This document shows, piece by piece, positions 26,203-36,162 of a stretch of DNA of 43,653 nt. Location of the stretch: the NCBI GenBank assembly GCA_017507765.1, contig JAFWAG010000041.1, positions 1 to 43,653 on the forward strand, written 5' to 3'. The position numbers and the translations under genes were made by a program. The notes under the pieces are model-generated. The model saw only the letters and a program-made list of their open reading frames with translations, was not told where the DNA came from and did not search any database. Position 1 is the stretch's first letter. Every line of letters begins with the position of its first letter. Origin of the DNA: Alphaproteobacteria bacterium (GTDB lineage: Bacteria; Pseudomonadota; Alphaproteobacteria; CACZRW01).

Positions 26203-26383
26203 TTTCTGTGCTGTAAGGCCAGAAGGCGACAAAATAAGCCTATGGCGAATATGTTGCACCATTACTTCTATGGTTACGAACTTCTGGTCGCTTTCGGATA
26301 AAACCGAAGCGGTTTTTATGTGAAAGAACCAAATAAGCATAATGTAAAATAAAACGCCCGGAAGTCGGCACTGCCCACCCCTT
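26203..26383 (+). repeat. Structured repeat, degenerate copy C
   Basis: The reverse complement matches the core of copies A and B, from the GGGGTG-like end to the CAGCACAGAAA block. The internal hairpin has a compensated change: TTTGG with CCAAA in A/B becomes TTCGG with CCGAA. Other stems are damaged, the variable arm no longer finds its partner, the distal end diverges and the TTGCTT/TATAAT promoter is not kept. It looks like a decayed copy. The 26140-26202 stretch before it holds nothing recognisable. Confidence 0.7.
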
Positions 26384-26399
26384 TATTAAGGCATACCGC

Positions 26400-26462
26400 C
26401 TTGCATAAGACGGTACATCTTGCATAAAGCTGTGCGCCTCGCATAAGGCTGTGCGCCTCGCA
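26400..26462. repeat. 19-bp tandem repeat, about 3.3 units
   Basis: Units run 26400-26418, 26419-26437 and 26438-26456, plus six more bases, with core CTYGCATAARRCKGTRCRY. The second and third differ at two positions. The array abuts the tyrS stop codon at 26463 and follows repeat copy C. Confidence 0.75.
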
Positions 26463-27677
26463 CTATTTGGTTATGGCAAAATATCCCCGTTTACCGACTT
26501 TCAGCTTAAAGCTTTCCGGCAAGTCGTTAATTTTACGTTCAACGTCGGTTATTTTCTCTCCGTCCAAGGATACGCCACCGCCTTCAGCTAAGCGTCGCAG
26601 AGCGGATTTGCTCTGTTCCGGTTGCAGTATCTGAAGCAGGGCGAGAATATTGCTTTCCGCCGTAATTCCGTTTTCCGAAAGGGCTACGGGCTTATATTCC
26701 TTTGCTTCCATATCTTTTGCTTGGACTTGGTTGTAAAAGAACTCTTCGGCGGCTTTGGCGGCTTCTTCGCCATGATAGATTTTTACGATATTTGCCGCGA
26801 CTTTCTTTTTGATTTCCATGGGATTTACCGAGCCGATAGAAGCAATCATTTCTTTCTTTTCTGCCAAAGAAAAATCAGTAGTAAGCTCTATCCATTCGGT
26901 TAACAGCTCGTCCGGTATAGACATGGTTTTGCCGTACATATCGTTGGGAAGGTCGGTCAATGCGACATAGTTTCCTTTGGATTTGCTCATCTTTTCCACA
27001 CCGTCCGTTCCCCGCAACAAAGGCATGGAAACAACGATTTGACTGGTGTCGCTTCCGTAAGAAGCTTGCATATCTTTACCCACCATACAGTTAAACAGTT
27101 GGTCAGTTCCGCCAAGTTCGATATCGGAATCCAAAACCACGGAATCATATCCCTGCATAATCGGGTATACGAGTTCATGCAAAGCAACCGGAACACTTTT
27201 TTCGTACCGTTCACGGAAGTCATTACGTTGGAGCATCTGAGCCAGTGTAGCTTTTGCCAACAGCTTTATGACGTCCATAAAGTTCATTTTTTCCAGCCAA
27301 GAGGAGTTGAAATGCAGCTTTACTTTGCTGACGTCCATGACTTTTGCCAATTGATTGACATAGGTTTCTGCGTTTATTTTTACCTGTTCCGGAGTCAAAG
27401 GCGGGCGAGCCGTATTTCTTCCGGTTGGGTCGCCGATACGAGCGGTAAAATCACCGATAATAATGTTTATTTCGTGTCCTGCATCTTGGAATTGGCGCAG
27501 TTTGCGCAGAACCACGGCGTGTCCAAGATGTAAGTCCGGAGCCGTTGGGTCAAAGCCGAGTTTTACTTTTAATGGGCGGTTTTCTTTTTCTGCCTGAGCA
27601 ATTTTGCGAGCCAACCCGTCCGCAGGAACTATCGTTGCAATTCCTGCGTTTAATTCTGCAAAGTCTTTATCATTCAT
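26463..27677 (-). CDS. tyrS: Tyrosine--tRNA ligase
   Basis: The 404-residue class I synthetase attaches tyrosine to tRNA-Tyr. The HIGH-type motif is LGFDPTAPDLHLGH (residues 40-53) and KMSKS is at 229-233, followed by a C-terminal S4 RNA-binding domain (ALRRLAEGGGVSLDGEKI). The opening PADGLARKIAQAEKENRPLKVKLGF fits the TyrRS subgroup common in proteobacteria. It lies 39 bases downstream of ftsZ on the same strand. Confidence 0.95.
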   Translation of the reverse strand: MNDKDFAELNAGIATIVPADGLARKIAQAEKENRPLKVKLGFDPTAPDLHLGHAVVLRKLRQFQDAGHEINIIIGDFTARIGDPTGRNTARPPLTPEQVKINAETYVNQLAKVMDVSKVKLHFNSSWLEKMNFMDVIKLLAKATLAQMLQRNDFRERYEKSVPVALHELVYPIMQGYDSVVLDSDIELGGTDQLFNCMVGKDMQASYGSDTSQIVVSMPLLRGTDGVEKMSKSKGNYVALTDLPNDMYGKTMSIPDELLTEWIELTTDFSLAEKKEMIASIGSVNPMEIKKKVAANIVKIYHGEEAAKAAEEFFYNQVQAKDMEAKEYKPVALSENGITAESNILALLQILQPEQSKSALRRLAEGGGVSLDGEKITDVERKINDLPESFKLKVGKRGYFAITK

Positions 27678-27716
27678 TGTTAAATATTCTCCTGCTTAAT
27701 TTTTTATCGCTTTATT

Positions 27717-29405
27717 TTAGCTGGAATGACGGCGAAGGAAAGAGGGAATCTCTAAATCATCTTCACTGTATGATTTTTCCTTTTCTGTCGTTTGGGCAGT
27801 TGCGTCCGAAAGCGGAGATATTTCCGGTCTTGCATGGCGTCCAAGGCTTAAACTGGCTACTTTTTCCAACAAGCTGGCTTTAGGCTTGATTTCTTCTTGA
27901 TATTTCGGAGCTTCCGGTTCAATTTCCACCGTGTCTTCCGGAGCCAATCCGTCTTCATAAATTGTCAAAACCGGTTCCTGAGGAATAAAGAAAGAAGCTT
28001 GTTCTTTGATTTCCTCTGTTTCGGGAGCAATTTCTTGCGTCATTATTGGCTCATTGGGAAGTTCTGGCTCTGGAATATCAATATCTTTGATAACCGGAGA
28101 AACTATCTGGGAAAAGAACTTATCCGCCGGAGGCATGGAAGAAATTACGGAGCTTTCCTCTTGTTCTTCTTCAATTACTTCCTCTTTGGGTTCTTCTATG
28201 TTTTCCAAAGTAGGAATAGCGATTTTTTCTATAATCGGCGCCGGCATTTCCCGCCGATTTTCGGCAGGCGTATAAGCATCACGGTTTACTCCGGAACGAT
28301 TGCCGGATATACCGGTTGCCACTACGGATACCCGCATTTTTCCTTCCAAACTAGAATCAAGGCAGGCACCAACGATAATATTTGCTTCGGGGTCGACTTC
28401 GCTTCGGATTCTTTCTGCGGCAGCATCGACTTCAAGCAAGGTTAAATCATCACCGCCGGTTATGTTAATTAAAACTCCTTTGGCGCCTTTCATTGAATTA
28501 TCGTCTAACAGCTGATTGGTAATTGCCTGTTCTGCCGCTTCAATAGCACGGTTTTCACCGGTTGCTTCACTGCTTCCCATCATGGCACGTCCCATTTCGG
28601 CAATAACGGTACGGACGTCGGCAAAGTCAAGGTTAATCAACCCCGGCACCATAATTAAATCTGTAATATTACGCACACCGGAATGCAGTACATCATCAGC
28701 CATTTTGAAGGCATCGGCAAAAGAAGTTTTTTCCGTAGCCAATCTAAACAAGTTCTGATTTGGGATAACGATTAAGGTATCGACATATTTGCTTAATTCT
28801 TCAATTCCGCGTTCGGCAAGCTCCATTCTTCGCTTACCTTCAAAATTAAAAGGCTTTGTAACTACGCCGACGGTCAAGATACCCAATTCTTGAGCGGCTT
28901 TAGCGATTACCGGAGCCGCACCTGTTCCGGTTCCGCCGCCCATTCCGGCGGTTATAAAAAGCATATTAGAGTTTTTGATTTCATCGGTAATTTTATCAAT
29001 AGCTTCTTCGGCGGCAGCTTTGCCGACTTCCGGTTTCATACCCGAACCAAGCCCTTGGGTTGTTTTCAAACCCAGCTGAATACGGCAGTCTGACAATGAT
29101 AAAGATAAAGACTGCGCATCAGTATTTGCAACCAAGAAACGAGCACCTTTTAAGGCAGAACTTATCATATTATTGATAGCGTTTCCGCCGGCTCCGCCCA
29201 CACCGATTACGGATATACGAGGAGTAAGAGAGGCAACAGGTTCATCTTTTGGTAAGCTTATATTAAGGCTCATTGGTATCTCCGTTTCATTTGTGTTTTT
29301 ATCTTCCGGCTCTGTTTTTGGCACGGCTTTGGTCTTTTTAACTTTTTCGGCATCAGGTTTTTTGCCGGCGTTTTCTTCTTCATCTAAAAGCTCTGTAAAA
29401 ACCAT
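27717..29405 (-). CDS. ftsZ: Cell division protein FtsZ, with possible N-terminal extension
   Basis: FtsZ is the tubulin-like GTPase that forms the division ring. The GTP-binding domain starts [18 protein letters not shown] and has the tubulin signature [13 protein letters not shown] long acidic linker leads to the C-terminal peptide [10 protein letters not shown] that binds FtsA. Two starts are possible. The ATG at 29405 gives 562 residues, has GGGAGG upstream and overlaps ftsA by 22 bases. The internal ATG at 29273 (residue 45, MSLNISLP) has GGAG 6 bases upstream and matches the normal FtsZ N-terminus (518 residues). The 44-residue extension is Lys/Glu/Pro-rich. Confidence 0.95.
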   Translation of the reverse strand: MVFTELLDEEENAGKKPDAEKVKKTKAVPKTEPEDKNTNETEIPMSLNISLPKDEPVASLTPRISVIGVGGAGGNAINNMISSALKGARFLVANTDAQSLSLSLSDCRIQLGLKTTQGLGSGMKPEVGKAAAEEAIDKITDEIKNSNMLFITAGMGGGTGTGAAPVIAKAAQELGILTVGVVTKPFNFEGKRRMELAERGIEELSKYVDTLIVIPNQNLFRLATEKTSFADAFKMADDVLHSGVRNITDLIMVPGLINLDFADVRTVIAEMGRAMMGSSEATGENRAIEAAEQAITNQLLDDNSMKGAKGVLINITGGDDLTLLEVDAAAERIRSEVDPEANIIVGACLDSSLEGKMRVSVVATGISGNRSGVNRDAYTPAENRREMPAPIIEKIAIPTLENIEEPKEEVIEEEQEESSVISSMPPADKFFSQIVSPVIKDIDIPEPELPNEPIMTQEIAPETEEIKEQASFFIPQEPVLTIYEDGLAPEDTVEIEPEAPKYQEEIKPKASLLEKVASLSLGRHARPEISPLSDATAQTTEKEKSYSEDDLEIPSFLRRHSS

Positions 29406-30625
29406 TTTCCTATCCTCCCGAACTTTTCGGTTTTCTTTTCTGTCGCAATATTTCTTTCTTTAGGTTGTGAGTTCATAGCATACCTTAAAATCCCCGCAGC
29501 AGTAGAGAAAGCAGGTCCGTCCATTCCTTCGGGCAGATTAGTGATATTATACGGCCTGCCGATACGGACTTGCCTATCCAAGACAAAAGCGGCGGCTTCA
29601 CGTATTCCCTGTAACTGGCTACTTCCTCCGGTTAAAACGACTCGGCGGCTTGGAATATTGTAAAGCCCCTCACTATCAAGGCGTTTTTTTACCAACTCGA
29701 AGATTTCTTCAACTCTTGGAACAATTATGCCGATTAAGTCGGATTTTTTAATTTGGAAACTTCCGGTATCTTCGTTTTCGCCGACTAAAGGCACGTTAAG
29801 GATTTCCTTTTCATCATGCGGAGAAGGAAAAGCGCACCCATAAAGGTTTTTAAGTTTTTCTGCGTGCGTAACGGTTGTGGTAAGAGCGAATGCTATATCA
29901 TTGGTTATATGGTTTCCGCCGACTGGAAGTACATCTGCATATTCAAGCTGACCGTTCATAAATACGGCAATTCCGGTAGTTCCTGCCCCGATATCAATCA
30001 AGGTGCAGCCAAGTTCTTTCTCATCGTCAACCAAGCATGAAAGTCCGGAAGCATAAGGCGAAGCAACCATTCCGGATACTTCCAATAAGCTTCTTTCCAC
30101 CACAGAGTTTATATTACGAACGGAAGTACTGTTGGTGGTAATAATGTTCAAGCGAACACCCAAAGTTTCTCCGGTCATTCCTCTGGGGTCAACTTTGTTG
30201 TCGTCTCCATCAATACTGTAATTTATGGGAATACGGTGGATAACCGCTTCATCTTCCGTACTGAATTGCCCAAGCGCACGGGTTAACAGCTTATTTACGT
30301 CCGAATTGCCGATAGGATAAGGTGAAAGCTGGATTTCCGCTTCAATTGTTTGGGATTGTATACTGGGAGACGTTATGCTTACCAAAACGGATTTAAGCTT
30401 TTCACCCACACTTTGTTCTGCCAAATCTACGGCACTGCGAATGGAGTTTTCAACTTCGGAAAGATTGGTAATTCCGCCGTTTTTCATGCCTTTGGCGCGA
30501 TGGAAACCTCTGCCGACAATGCGCATTCCTCCGCGGGAGTCCACTCTGGCTATCAGACAGCATACTTTACTGGTGCCTATATCCAAAGCTGCGATTAACC
30601 CGTCTCGGACCATACTGCGCTGCAA
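29384..30625 (-). CDS. ftsA: Cell division protein FtsA (TTG start)
   Basis: The 413-residue actin-like protein tethers FtsZ to the membrane. Nucleotide-binding parts are [34 protein letters not shown] and [17 protein letters not shown]. The C-terminal [11 protein letters not shown] is the amphipathic membrane-targeting helix. The start is read as TTG at 30625 because AGGAGG stands 5 bases before it; the next ATG at 30613 is too far from any ribosome binding site. It lies 15 bases after ftsQ and overlaps the long ftsZ frame. Confidence 0.94.
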   Translation of the reverse strand: MQRSMVRDGLIAALDIGTSKVCCLIARVDSRGGMRIVGRGFHRAKGMKNGGITNLSEVENSIRSAVDLAEQSVGEKLKSVLVSITSPSIQSQTIEAEIQLSPYPIGNSDVNKLLTRALGQFSTEDEAVIHRIPINYSIDGDDNKVDPRGMTGETLGVRLNIITTNSTSVRNINSVVERSLLEVSGMVASPYASGLSCLVDDEKELGCTLIDIGAGTTGIAVFMNGQLEYADVLPVGGNHITNDIAFALTTTVTHAEKLKNLYGCAFPSPHDEKEILNVPLVGENEDTGSFQIKKSDLIGIIVPRVEEIFELVKKRLDSEGLYNIPSRRVVLTGGSSQLQGIREAAAFVLDRQVRIGRPYNITNLPEGMDGPAFSTAAGILRYAMNSQPKERNIATEKKTEKFGRIGKWFLQSF

Positions 30626-30640
30626 CGTTTCCTCCTAATA

Positions 30641-31525
30641 CTAAGCGTCTCTTCCGTTAACTTCGATTCCCGGCCGTATTTTAATGTTTCTGCGTGGGTC
30701 ATAAATGCTCTTCCCACGTTTATCATCAAGGCGTACCGTTAATTTGTCCGGCAATCTTAAATCAACCATGGTTAATTTGCGCTTAAGAAGACCATGATTT
30801 TTTTCTAATTGCGCCAAACGAGCCCAAGCGCCTAAGGGATTATTCTCCGGCAAGCTGATAGATATGCCCTTATCAACGTCATCTAAGATTACGTCCCAAC
30901 GGCGGTTTCCTACTCTTACCGCTGCTTTGGTGCGTTTTAACAGATTCGGCTGAGAACTTAAAATACTGATAAGCTCAGGCGTAAACTCCGGAGCATCTTT
31001 TCCCACGACCAAGGGCAAGTTTTCCAATCCTTTAATTAAAGTTTTAACTGCTTTCCCGTTTGTATCGAGCGGAAAATATTTTCCTCTTTGCTGCCAAATG
31101 GCAATCGGCTGTTTTTCAATAATGTTTACATGAACCAGATTAGGCATACGGCGTTCTATGGAAACCGACTCTATCCACGGCAAAGCTTCCAGATTTTTTC
31201 TGGCGTTTTCTAAGTCGATAGCAATCATCGGCATTCCCTTTTTAACTGCCATTGCCTTTAATATATCGTTTTTGCTGGTTCGGTTTCGTCCTTTTACAAA
31301 TACTTCGGCTAAGGTTAATCCGGCATCGCTGGTTATTTTTTGGGTATCGGCTTTTACTTGACTTATGAAACGTTCACCGGCTCCGGTTAACAGATAAGTT
31401 ACACCGTATGTCGACAAAGCCGCCAAACTAAAGACTAATACGCACAGACTGCGAAAGCGGAACTTTTTGATTTTTTCCTGATTCGCTTCGATTTTGGCAA
31501 CTATTTTTTCTTTTAGATTCAGCAT
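30641..31525 (-). CDS. ftsQ: Cell division protein FtsQ
   Basis: The 294-residue bitopic inner-membrane protein has a short cytoplasmic head, one helix (about 26-48), and a periplasmic POTRA domain with LAEVFVKGRNRTSKNDILKA and LEALPWIESVSIERRMPNLVHVNIIEKQPIAIWQ. The beta domain follows. It links FtsBL to the divisome. It starts one base after murB ends, in the standard place before ftsA; ddl, which normally precedes it, is absent. Confidence 0.92.
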   Translation of the reverse strand: MLNLKEKIVAKIEANQEKIKKFRFRSLCVLVFSLAALSTYGVTYLLTGAGERFISQVKADTQKITSDAGLTLAEVFVKGRNRTSKNDILKAMAVKKGMPMIAIDLENARKNLEALPWIESVSIERRMPNLVHVNIIEKQPIAIWQQRGKYFPLDTNGKAVKTLIKGLENLPLVVGKDAPEFTPELISILSSQPNLLKRTKAAVRVGNRRWDVILDDVDKGISISLPENNPLGAWARLAQLEKNHGLLKRKLTMVDLRLPDKLTVRLDDKRGKSIYDPRRNIKIRPGIEVNGRDA

Positions 31526-31526
31526 A

Positions 31527-32492
31527 TTACCGTCCTCCGAAAGTACTTTGAGCAGGGGACTTTACCCCCATTCTGCGGATTTCCCATTTCAGGTCTATTC
31601 CGCTGTTTTCCATAACTCTAAGGCGGATTTCTTCGCCCAGTTGTTCAATATCGTTTGCGGTTGCATTACCGGTATTGATAATGAAATTGCAGTGTTTTTC
31701 TGACACCATAGCTCCACCGACTCGCATTCCCCTGCAACCGGCTTTATCTATCAGCTTCCAAGCGGACAATCCTTCCGGATTGCGGAAAGTAGAACCGGCG
31801 GTTTTAACGTTTGTCGGTTGTGTTTCCAACCTTTGCGTCCGCAGGTTATTCATCGTTTCGGCGATTTTGCTTTTATCTTCGGGAGTTCCCCTCAAGGTTA
31901 TTTCCGTAAAAATCCAACCGGCAGGAATGGTGGTGTCTCGATAATTAAAGATAAAATCTTCCCGTCCCAAGTGATGAGTAAAGCCGAAGTTATCAATCAT
32001 AACTGCGCTTTTCAGGATTTTAGAAATATCCGAACCGGCAGCCCCTGCGTTCATTTTTGCCGAACCGCCGATATTTCCCGGAATGCCGGTTAAAAACTCC
32101 AGTCCGCTTAATCCGGCTTCCATTGCGGCTTTGGCGATTTCTCCGTTTCTGGTACCTGCGCCGCAGATTATGTCGTTTCCTTCAACCTTGACGTAAGAAA
32201 AAGCTTTTCCGAGTTTTATAACAATTCCGGGTATTCCCCCGTCTCTGATAAGTACATTGGAGCCACAGCCTAAAATCGTTAAGGGCAGATTTTGCGTTCC
32301 GCTTAAAAAGTGGGCTAAGTCTTCGGCATCTTGCGGAATAAAGAATACTTCCGCCGACCCTCCGACTCCGAACCAAGTTTGTTTGGCAAGGGAAAAGTCT
32401 TTTTTCAGCTCTCCACGTACTTCGGGCATAAAGTCAATCAAATGCTGTTCGGGTTCTTTGCGGATAAAGCGGGATAAGAAATTAAAGAACAT
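31527..32492 (-). CDS. murB: UDP-N-acetylenolpyruvoylglucosamine reductase
   Basis: The 321-residue flavoenzyme makes UDP-MurNAc using NADPH. Conserved blocks are TWFGVGGSAEVF, LGCGSNVLIRDGGI, GLEFLTGIPGNIGGSAKMNAGA, the catalytic GSTFRNPEG region and a C-terminal VSEKHCNFIINTGNAT. AGGAGG lies 6 bases before the ATG. Its start overlaps the end of murC by 11 bases. Confidence 0.96.
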   Translation of the reverse strand: MFFNFLSRFIRKEPEQHLIDFMPEVRGELKKDFSLAKQTWFGVGGSAEVFFIPQDAEDLAHFLSGTQNLPLTILGCGSNVLIRDGGIPGIVIKLGKAFSYVKVEGNDIICGAGTRNGEIAKAAMEAGLSGLEFLTGIPGNIGGSAKMNAGAAGSDISKILKSAVMIDNFGFTHHLGREDFIFNYRDTTIPAGWIFTEITLRGTPEDKSKIAETMNNLRTQRLETQPTNVKTAGSTFRNPEGLSAWKLIDKAGCRGMRVGGAMVSEKHCNFIINTGNATANDIEQLGEEIRLRVMENSGIDLKWEIRRMGVKSPAQSTFGGR

Positions 32493-33921
32493 TTTTATCC
32501 TCCTGTTTAGCTTTCAACAAAGGTTCAAGCTTTTCGGGAATGCTATAGGCAATAGAGGATATATTTCCCGCCCCCAAAAAGATTACAAAGTCTCCGGGTT
32601 CTGCTTCTGCCGCAATCAGTTCGGCAAGATTTTCGGTATCTTCAAGGCAGATTACATGGCGATGTCCGCATTTCGTAATTCCGATGGCAAGGCTTTCTTT
32701 GTTTACACCTTCCAAGGGTTCTTCTCCGGCGGTGTATATGTCGGTAACTATCACGGTTTCCGCATCATTAAAGCAGGTACAAAAGCCAGTAAACAGACTT
32801 TGTACTCTGGAATAGCGGTGCGGTTGGAAGACGGCGATTATTTTGCCTTTGACCACATCTTGCGCCCCTTTTAATACGGCGGCGATTTCGACCGGGTGGT
32901 GAGCATAGTCATCAATTATGGTTACTCCGGCAACTTTGGCGACGGTAGTAAAGCGGCGTTTAACACCGGAAAATCCTGCCAGAGCTTGTTTAATATCCGC
33001 AATGTCTACGTTCAGCTGTAAAGCAACTCCGATAGCCGCCAAAGCATTTTTAACATTATGTTCTCCATACAAAGGAATATGGAAGTCTTTGATAATTTCT
33101 ATATCGCCGCTTTTCCGGTCTTTTACGGCGACATCAAAAGCAATGTCTCCTTTTTTGGCTTTGATGTTCAAAGCAGAGATATCTGCTTGGCGGTTTAAGC
33201 CATAAGTTAAAATCGGCCGAGATATTTTCGGAATTATTTCCTGTACATTAGGACTGTCGATACATACACAAGCCAAGCCGTAAAAAGGAACTTTGTTGGC
33301 AAAATGACAGAAAGTATCTTTTAATTCGCCGATATCTTTATAATGGTTCATATGGTCGGGATCGATATTGGTAATGATAGCGACGGTGGAAGGAAATACG
33401 GTAAAGCTTCCATCGGATTCATCAGCTTCAACCACCATCCAATCGCCTTCTCCGAAGCGGGCATTTGTGCCGTATGAATTGATAATTCCTCCGTTTACGA
33501 CGGTAGGGTCTTTCCCCGCAAAAGAAAGGATTGCAGACAGCATGGAAGTCGTAGTGGTTTTGCCATGTGTTCCGCCAACCGCTATAGACCAACGCATTTT
33601 CATCAATTCTGCCAACATATCCGAGCGGTGGATTATTGGAATCATTTTGGCTTCGGCTTCTTTGACTTCGGGATTATCGGCTTTAATTGCCGAAGAAACG
33701 ACGACAATAGCCGCATCGGTAACGTTTTCGGCTTGCTGACCGATAAATATTTTTATGCCCATGCTTTTCAAGCGGGTAACATTTTGATTTTCCAAAACAT
33801 CAGAGCCTTGAACTTTATATCCCATGGTATGCATAATTTCGGCGATACCGCTCATTCCCACGCCGCCGATACCGATGAAGTGGACTGTTCCGAACGGGAA
33901 AGGAAAGCGAGGTTTTTTCAT
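32482..33921 (-). CDS. murC: UDP-N-acetylmuramate--L-alanine ligase
   Basis: The 479-residue Mur ligase adds L-Ala to UDP-MurNAc. It starts with the HFIGIGGVGMSGIAEIMH dinucleotide-fold motif, has the ATP P-loop GGTHGKTTTTSM (116-127), the EADESDGSF block and DDYAHHPVEI in the C-terminal domain. AAGGAG precedes the ATG. It overlaps murG by 4 bases upstream and murB by 11 bases downstream. Confidence 0.96.
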   Translation of the reverse strand: MKKPRFPFPFGTVHFIGIGGVGMSGIAEIMHTMGYKVQGSDVLENQNVTRLKSMGIKIFIGQQAENVTDAAIVVVSSAIKADNPEVKEAEAKMIPIIHRSDMLAELMKMRWSIAVGGTHGKTTTTSMLSAILSFAGKDPTVVNGGIINSYGTNARFGEGDWMVVEADESDGSFTVFPSTVAIITNIDPDHMNHYKDIGELKDTFCHFANKVPFYGLACVCIDSPNVQEIIPKISRPILTYGLNRQADISALNIKAKKGDIAFDVAVKDRKSGDIEIIKDFHIPLYGEHNVKNALAAIGVALQLNVDIADIKQALAGFSGVKRRFTTVAKVAGVTIIDDYAHHPVEIAAVLKGAQDVVKGKIIAVFQPHRYSRVQSLFTGFCTCFNDAETVIVTDIYTAGEEPLEGVNKESLAIGITKCGHRHVICLEDTENLAELIAAEAEPGDFVIFLGAGNISSIAYSIPEKLEPLLKAKQEDKNVL

Positions 33922-35036
33922 TTTTTATTCTCCTTAGCTTTTATTTCGTCTTCAATCATGCGGCAAAGTTTTTGGGGTACTTCCAGCATATCGGGAACCA
34001 AAGCGCAAGCGGCGGCTTTTTGGAGTATTTCCGGATTTTTAAAGATTGTTTGCAAACGTTCGTTAACGTTTTCGACGGTGAAGCCGGCTTCCGGAATCAA
34101 GAAACCTCCGCCGCATTCCGTCAAAGCCATAGCATTTGCGGTTTGGTGATTATCCGCCGCTCTGGCAAAAGGAATTAAAATCGCCGGTCTGCCGATAGTA
34201 AACAGTTCTGCCATAGACGAAGAACCGGAGCGAGAAAGTATCAAATGAGCTTTTGCCATTCGTTCGGGGATATCGTTAAAAAAGGTTGCCAGTTCATGGT
34301 CAATCCCGCTGCCGATAAAAGCGGCTCTGACATCGTCTATATCTTCCGGCCTGCATTGCTGAGCAAGCTTAATTCGTTTTTTAAGGCTATCGGGAAGCAG
34401 TTTAAAAGCATCGGGAAGGACTCGGCTTAAAATGGAAGCTCCCTGACTTCCGCCGATGACAAGAATATTGATAGGGGAGGCGGCGTCTAATTTCGGATAT
34501 GGCGCACCTGCCTGAGCAGCCACTTCCGGTCGGATAGGCATTCCGCCGTGTTTCACTCTTACGCCTTGGGGAAGCATACTTGTTTCGGCAAAAGAAGTAA
34601 TGATTAAAGAAGCTTTCTTTGCCATAAGGCGGTTAGCTCTGCCCAAAACGGCATTTTGTTCATGAATTACCAAGGGTATACGGGAAAGGACAGCGGCAGC
34701 GGATCCGGGAATGGAAGCAAAACCGCCAAAACCGATAACAATTACCGGCTTTACCTTTTTAAAGAAAATATAAGCTTGCAAAGTTCCCAGCCCAAGTTTG
34801 GCCAAGGCGATTATTTTCCGAATAAATCCCCGTCCGGTTACGGCTTCTCCGCTTACCCGATGAACGGAGAAATCTTTGCCTTTAAAAGCCTGTCCTCTTT
34901 TGTCGGTTAACAAAATAATGTTAAAGCCTTTTTTTTGCAGCTCCGTACCCAAAGACTCGGCAGGGAAGATATGCCCGCCGCTTCCGCCGGCGCAAAGGAC
35001 TATAGTTGAGATTTTATTTTTATTGTCCTTGGTCAT
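33918..35036 (-). CDS. murG: Undecaprenyldiphospho-muramoylpentapeptide beta-N-acetylglucosaminyltransferase
   Basis: The 372-residue GT28 enzyme adds GlcNAc to lipid I to make lipid II at the cytoplasmic face of the membrane. It has AGGSGGHIFPAESLG near the N-terminus, the HEQNAVLGRANR block, VIGGSQGASILSRVLP and the donor-binding LILSRSGSSSMAELFTIGRPAILIPF. It overlaps ftsW (ATGA) and murC by 4 bases each. Confidence 0.96.
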   Translation of the reverse strand: MTKDNKNKISTIVLCAGGSGGHIFPAESLGTELQKKGFNIILLTDKRGQAFKGKDFSVHRVSGEAVTGRGFIRKIIALAKLGLGTLQAYIFFKKVKPVIVIGFGGFASIPGSAAAVLSRIPLVIHEQNAVLGRANRLMAKKASLIITSFAETSMLPQGVRVKHGGMPIRPEVAAQAGAPYPKLDAASPINILVIGGSQGASILSRVLPDAFKLLPDSLKKRIKLAQQCRPEDIDDVRAAFIGSGIDHELATFFNDIPERMAKAHLILSRSGSSSMAELFTIGRPAILIPFARAADNHQTANAMALTECGGGFLIPEAGFTVENVNERLQTIFKNPEILQKAAACALVPDMLEVPQKLCRMIEDEIKAKENKK

Positions 35037-36160
35037 TCTATTTCTCCGCTGTTGCTGTGTTTCCTCGCCAACGCCAGAACCATACCGACTCCCAACGCAA
35101 TGGAAACCAAAGAAGACCCGCCATGAGAAATAAAAGGCAAGGTCATACCCTTTGTCGGCATCAAATTCAAAGTGGAGGAAATATTGATTATTGCTTGCAG
35201 ACCGAACTGTACTAACAATCCGGCGATTGCCAACAAAGCAAACAGGCTATTTTCTTTAATTGCCAGACTGAAGCCGCGGAAAATTACAAAAGCAAACAAG
35301 GTAACAATAATCATGCATAAAAAGAAGCCGAACTCTTCTCCGGCAACCGCCATGATAAAATCGGTATGGGCATCAGGTATAATGCTTTTTACTTCGCCTT
35401 CTCCCGGACCTTTACCGAACATTCCACCAGAGCGGAAAGCTTCCAAAGCTTTGTTTATCTGGTATGAATCTCCGGTTTCCGGAGATAAGAAAGTATCTAT
35501 ACGATTTTGGAAATGCGGCATGGTGAAATAAAACATTATTCCCAGCAAAACTGCGGCAAAGAAAAGAGCTGCAACTAAAATCCAACTTACCCCTGACATA
35601 AAGAACTGTACGCTCCAAATCGTGGCTACGGTAAAAGTCATACCTACGTCAGGCTGTTTTAAAAGGATAAGGGCAATAACCATCATCAAAATCAAAGAAG
35701 CAATCATTCCGTTTTTCGTGCCGGCTTTTTTGCCCGAAGCTATTACCCAAGCGGACAAAACTGCGAAGGTAGGCTTTAAGAACTCGGACGGTTGAATAGA
35801 AAAACCAAACAAGCTTATCCAACGTTTTGCTCCTTTGGTTTCATCGCCGATAAACAAAGTCATAAAGCTTAAAATCAGCATTAAAAGGAACAAAGCCAAA
35901 GCTATTCTTCTTATCATTCGAGGGGATTGAAAGGATAAAAACAGCATGGTTGCCACGGCAATCGGTAAGAAGAACAACTGACGTTTAATAAAGAAATAGC
36001 TATCCGAAGCACCAATTCTTTCGGCAATGGCGGGACTTGCCGAGAAGTTTAAGATAATACCTATGCCGATAATGGCAAAAATTGCGCCCAACATCCATTT
36101 ATCAACGGTCCACCACCATTGCGCCAGAATGCTGTTATCGGTTCGGGAAAAAGTGCTCAT
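35033..36160 (-). CDS. ftsW: Lipid II polymerase FtsW
   Basis: FtsW is the SEDS-family septal peptidoglycan glycosyltransferase. About ten membrane helices are visible, with QPSEFLKPTFAV, AHTDFIMAVAGEE and the conserved PTKGMTLPFISHGGSSLV near the C-terminus. The start is taken as the ATG at 36160 (375 residues) because GAGG lies 5 bases upstream and it comes 2 bases after the mraY stop. The longer frame to 36220 would run into mraY. murD, normally found between mraY and ftsW, is missing. Confidence 0.95.
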   Translation of the reverse strand: MSTFSRTDNSILAQWWWTVDKWMLGAIFAIIGIGIILNFSASPAIAERIGASDSYFFIKRQLFFLPIAVATMLFLSFQSPRMIRRIALALFLLMLILSFMTLFIGDETKGAKRWISLFGFSIQPSEFLKPTFAVLSAWVIASGKKAGTKNGMIASLILMMVIALILLKQPDVGMTFTVATIWSVQFFMSGVSWILVAALFFAAVLLGIMFYFTMPHFQNRIDTFLSPETGDSYQINKALEAFRSGGMFGKGPGEGEVKSIIPDAHTDFIMAVAGEEFGFFLCMIIVTLFAFVIFRGFSLAIKENSLFALLAIAGLLVQFGLQAIINISSTLNLMPTKGMTLPFISHGGSSLVSIALGVGMVLALARKHSNSGEIE

Positions 36161-36162
36161 GG

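Noticed and set aside
26400-26462. CRISPR array
   Set aside because: The units are directly adjacent without unique spacers and no cas gene is present.
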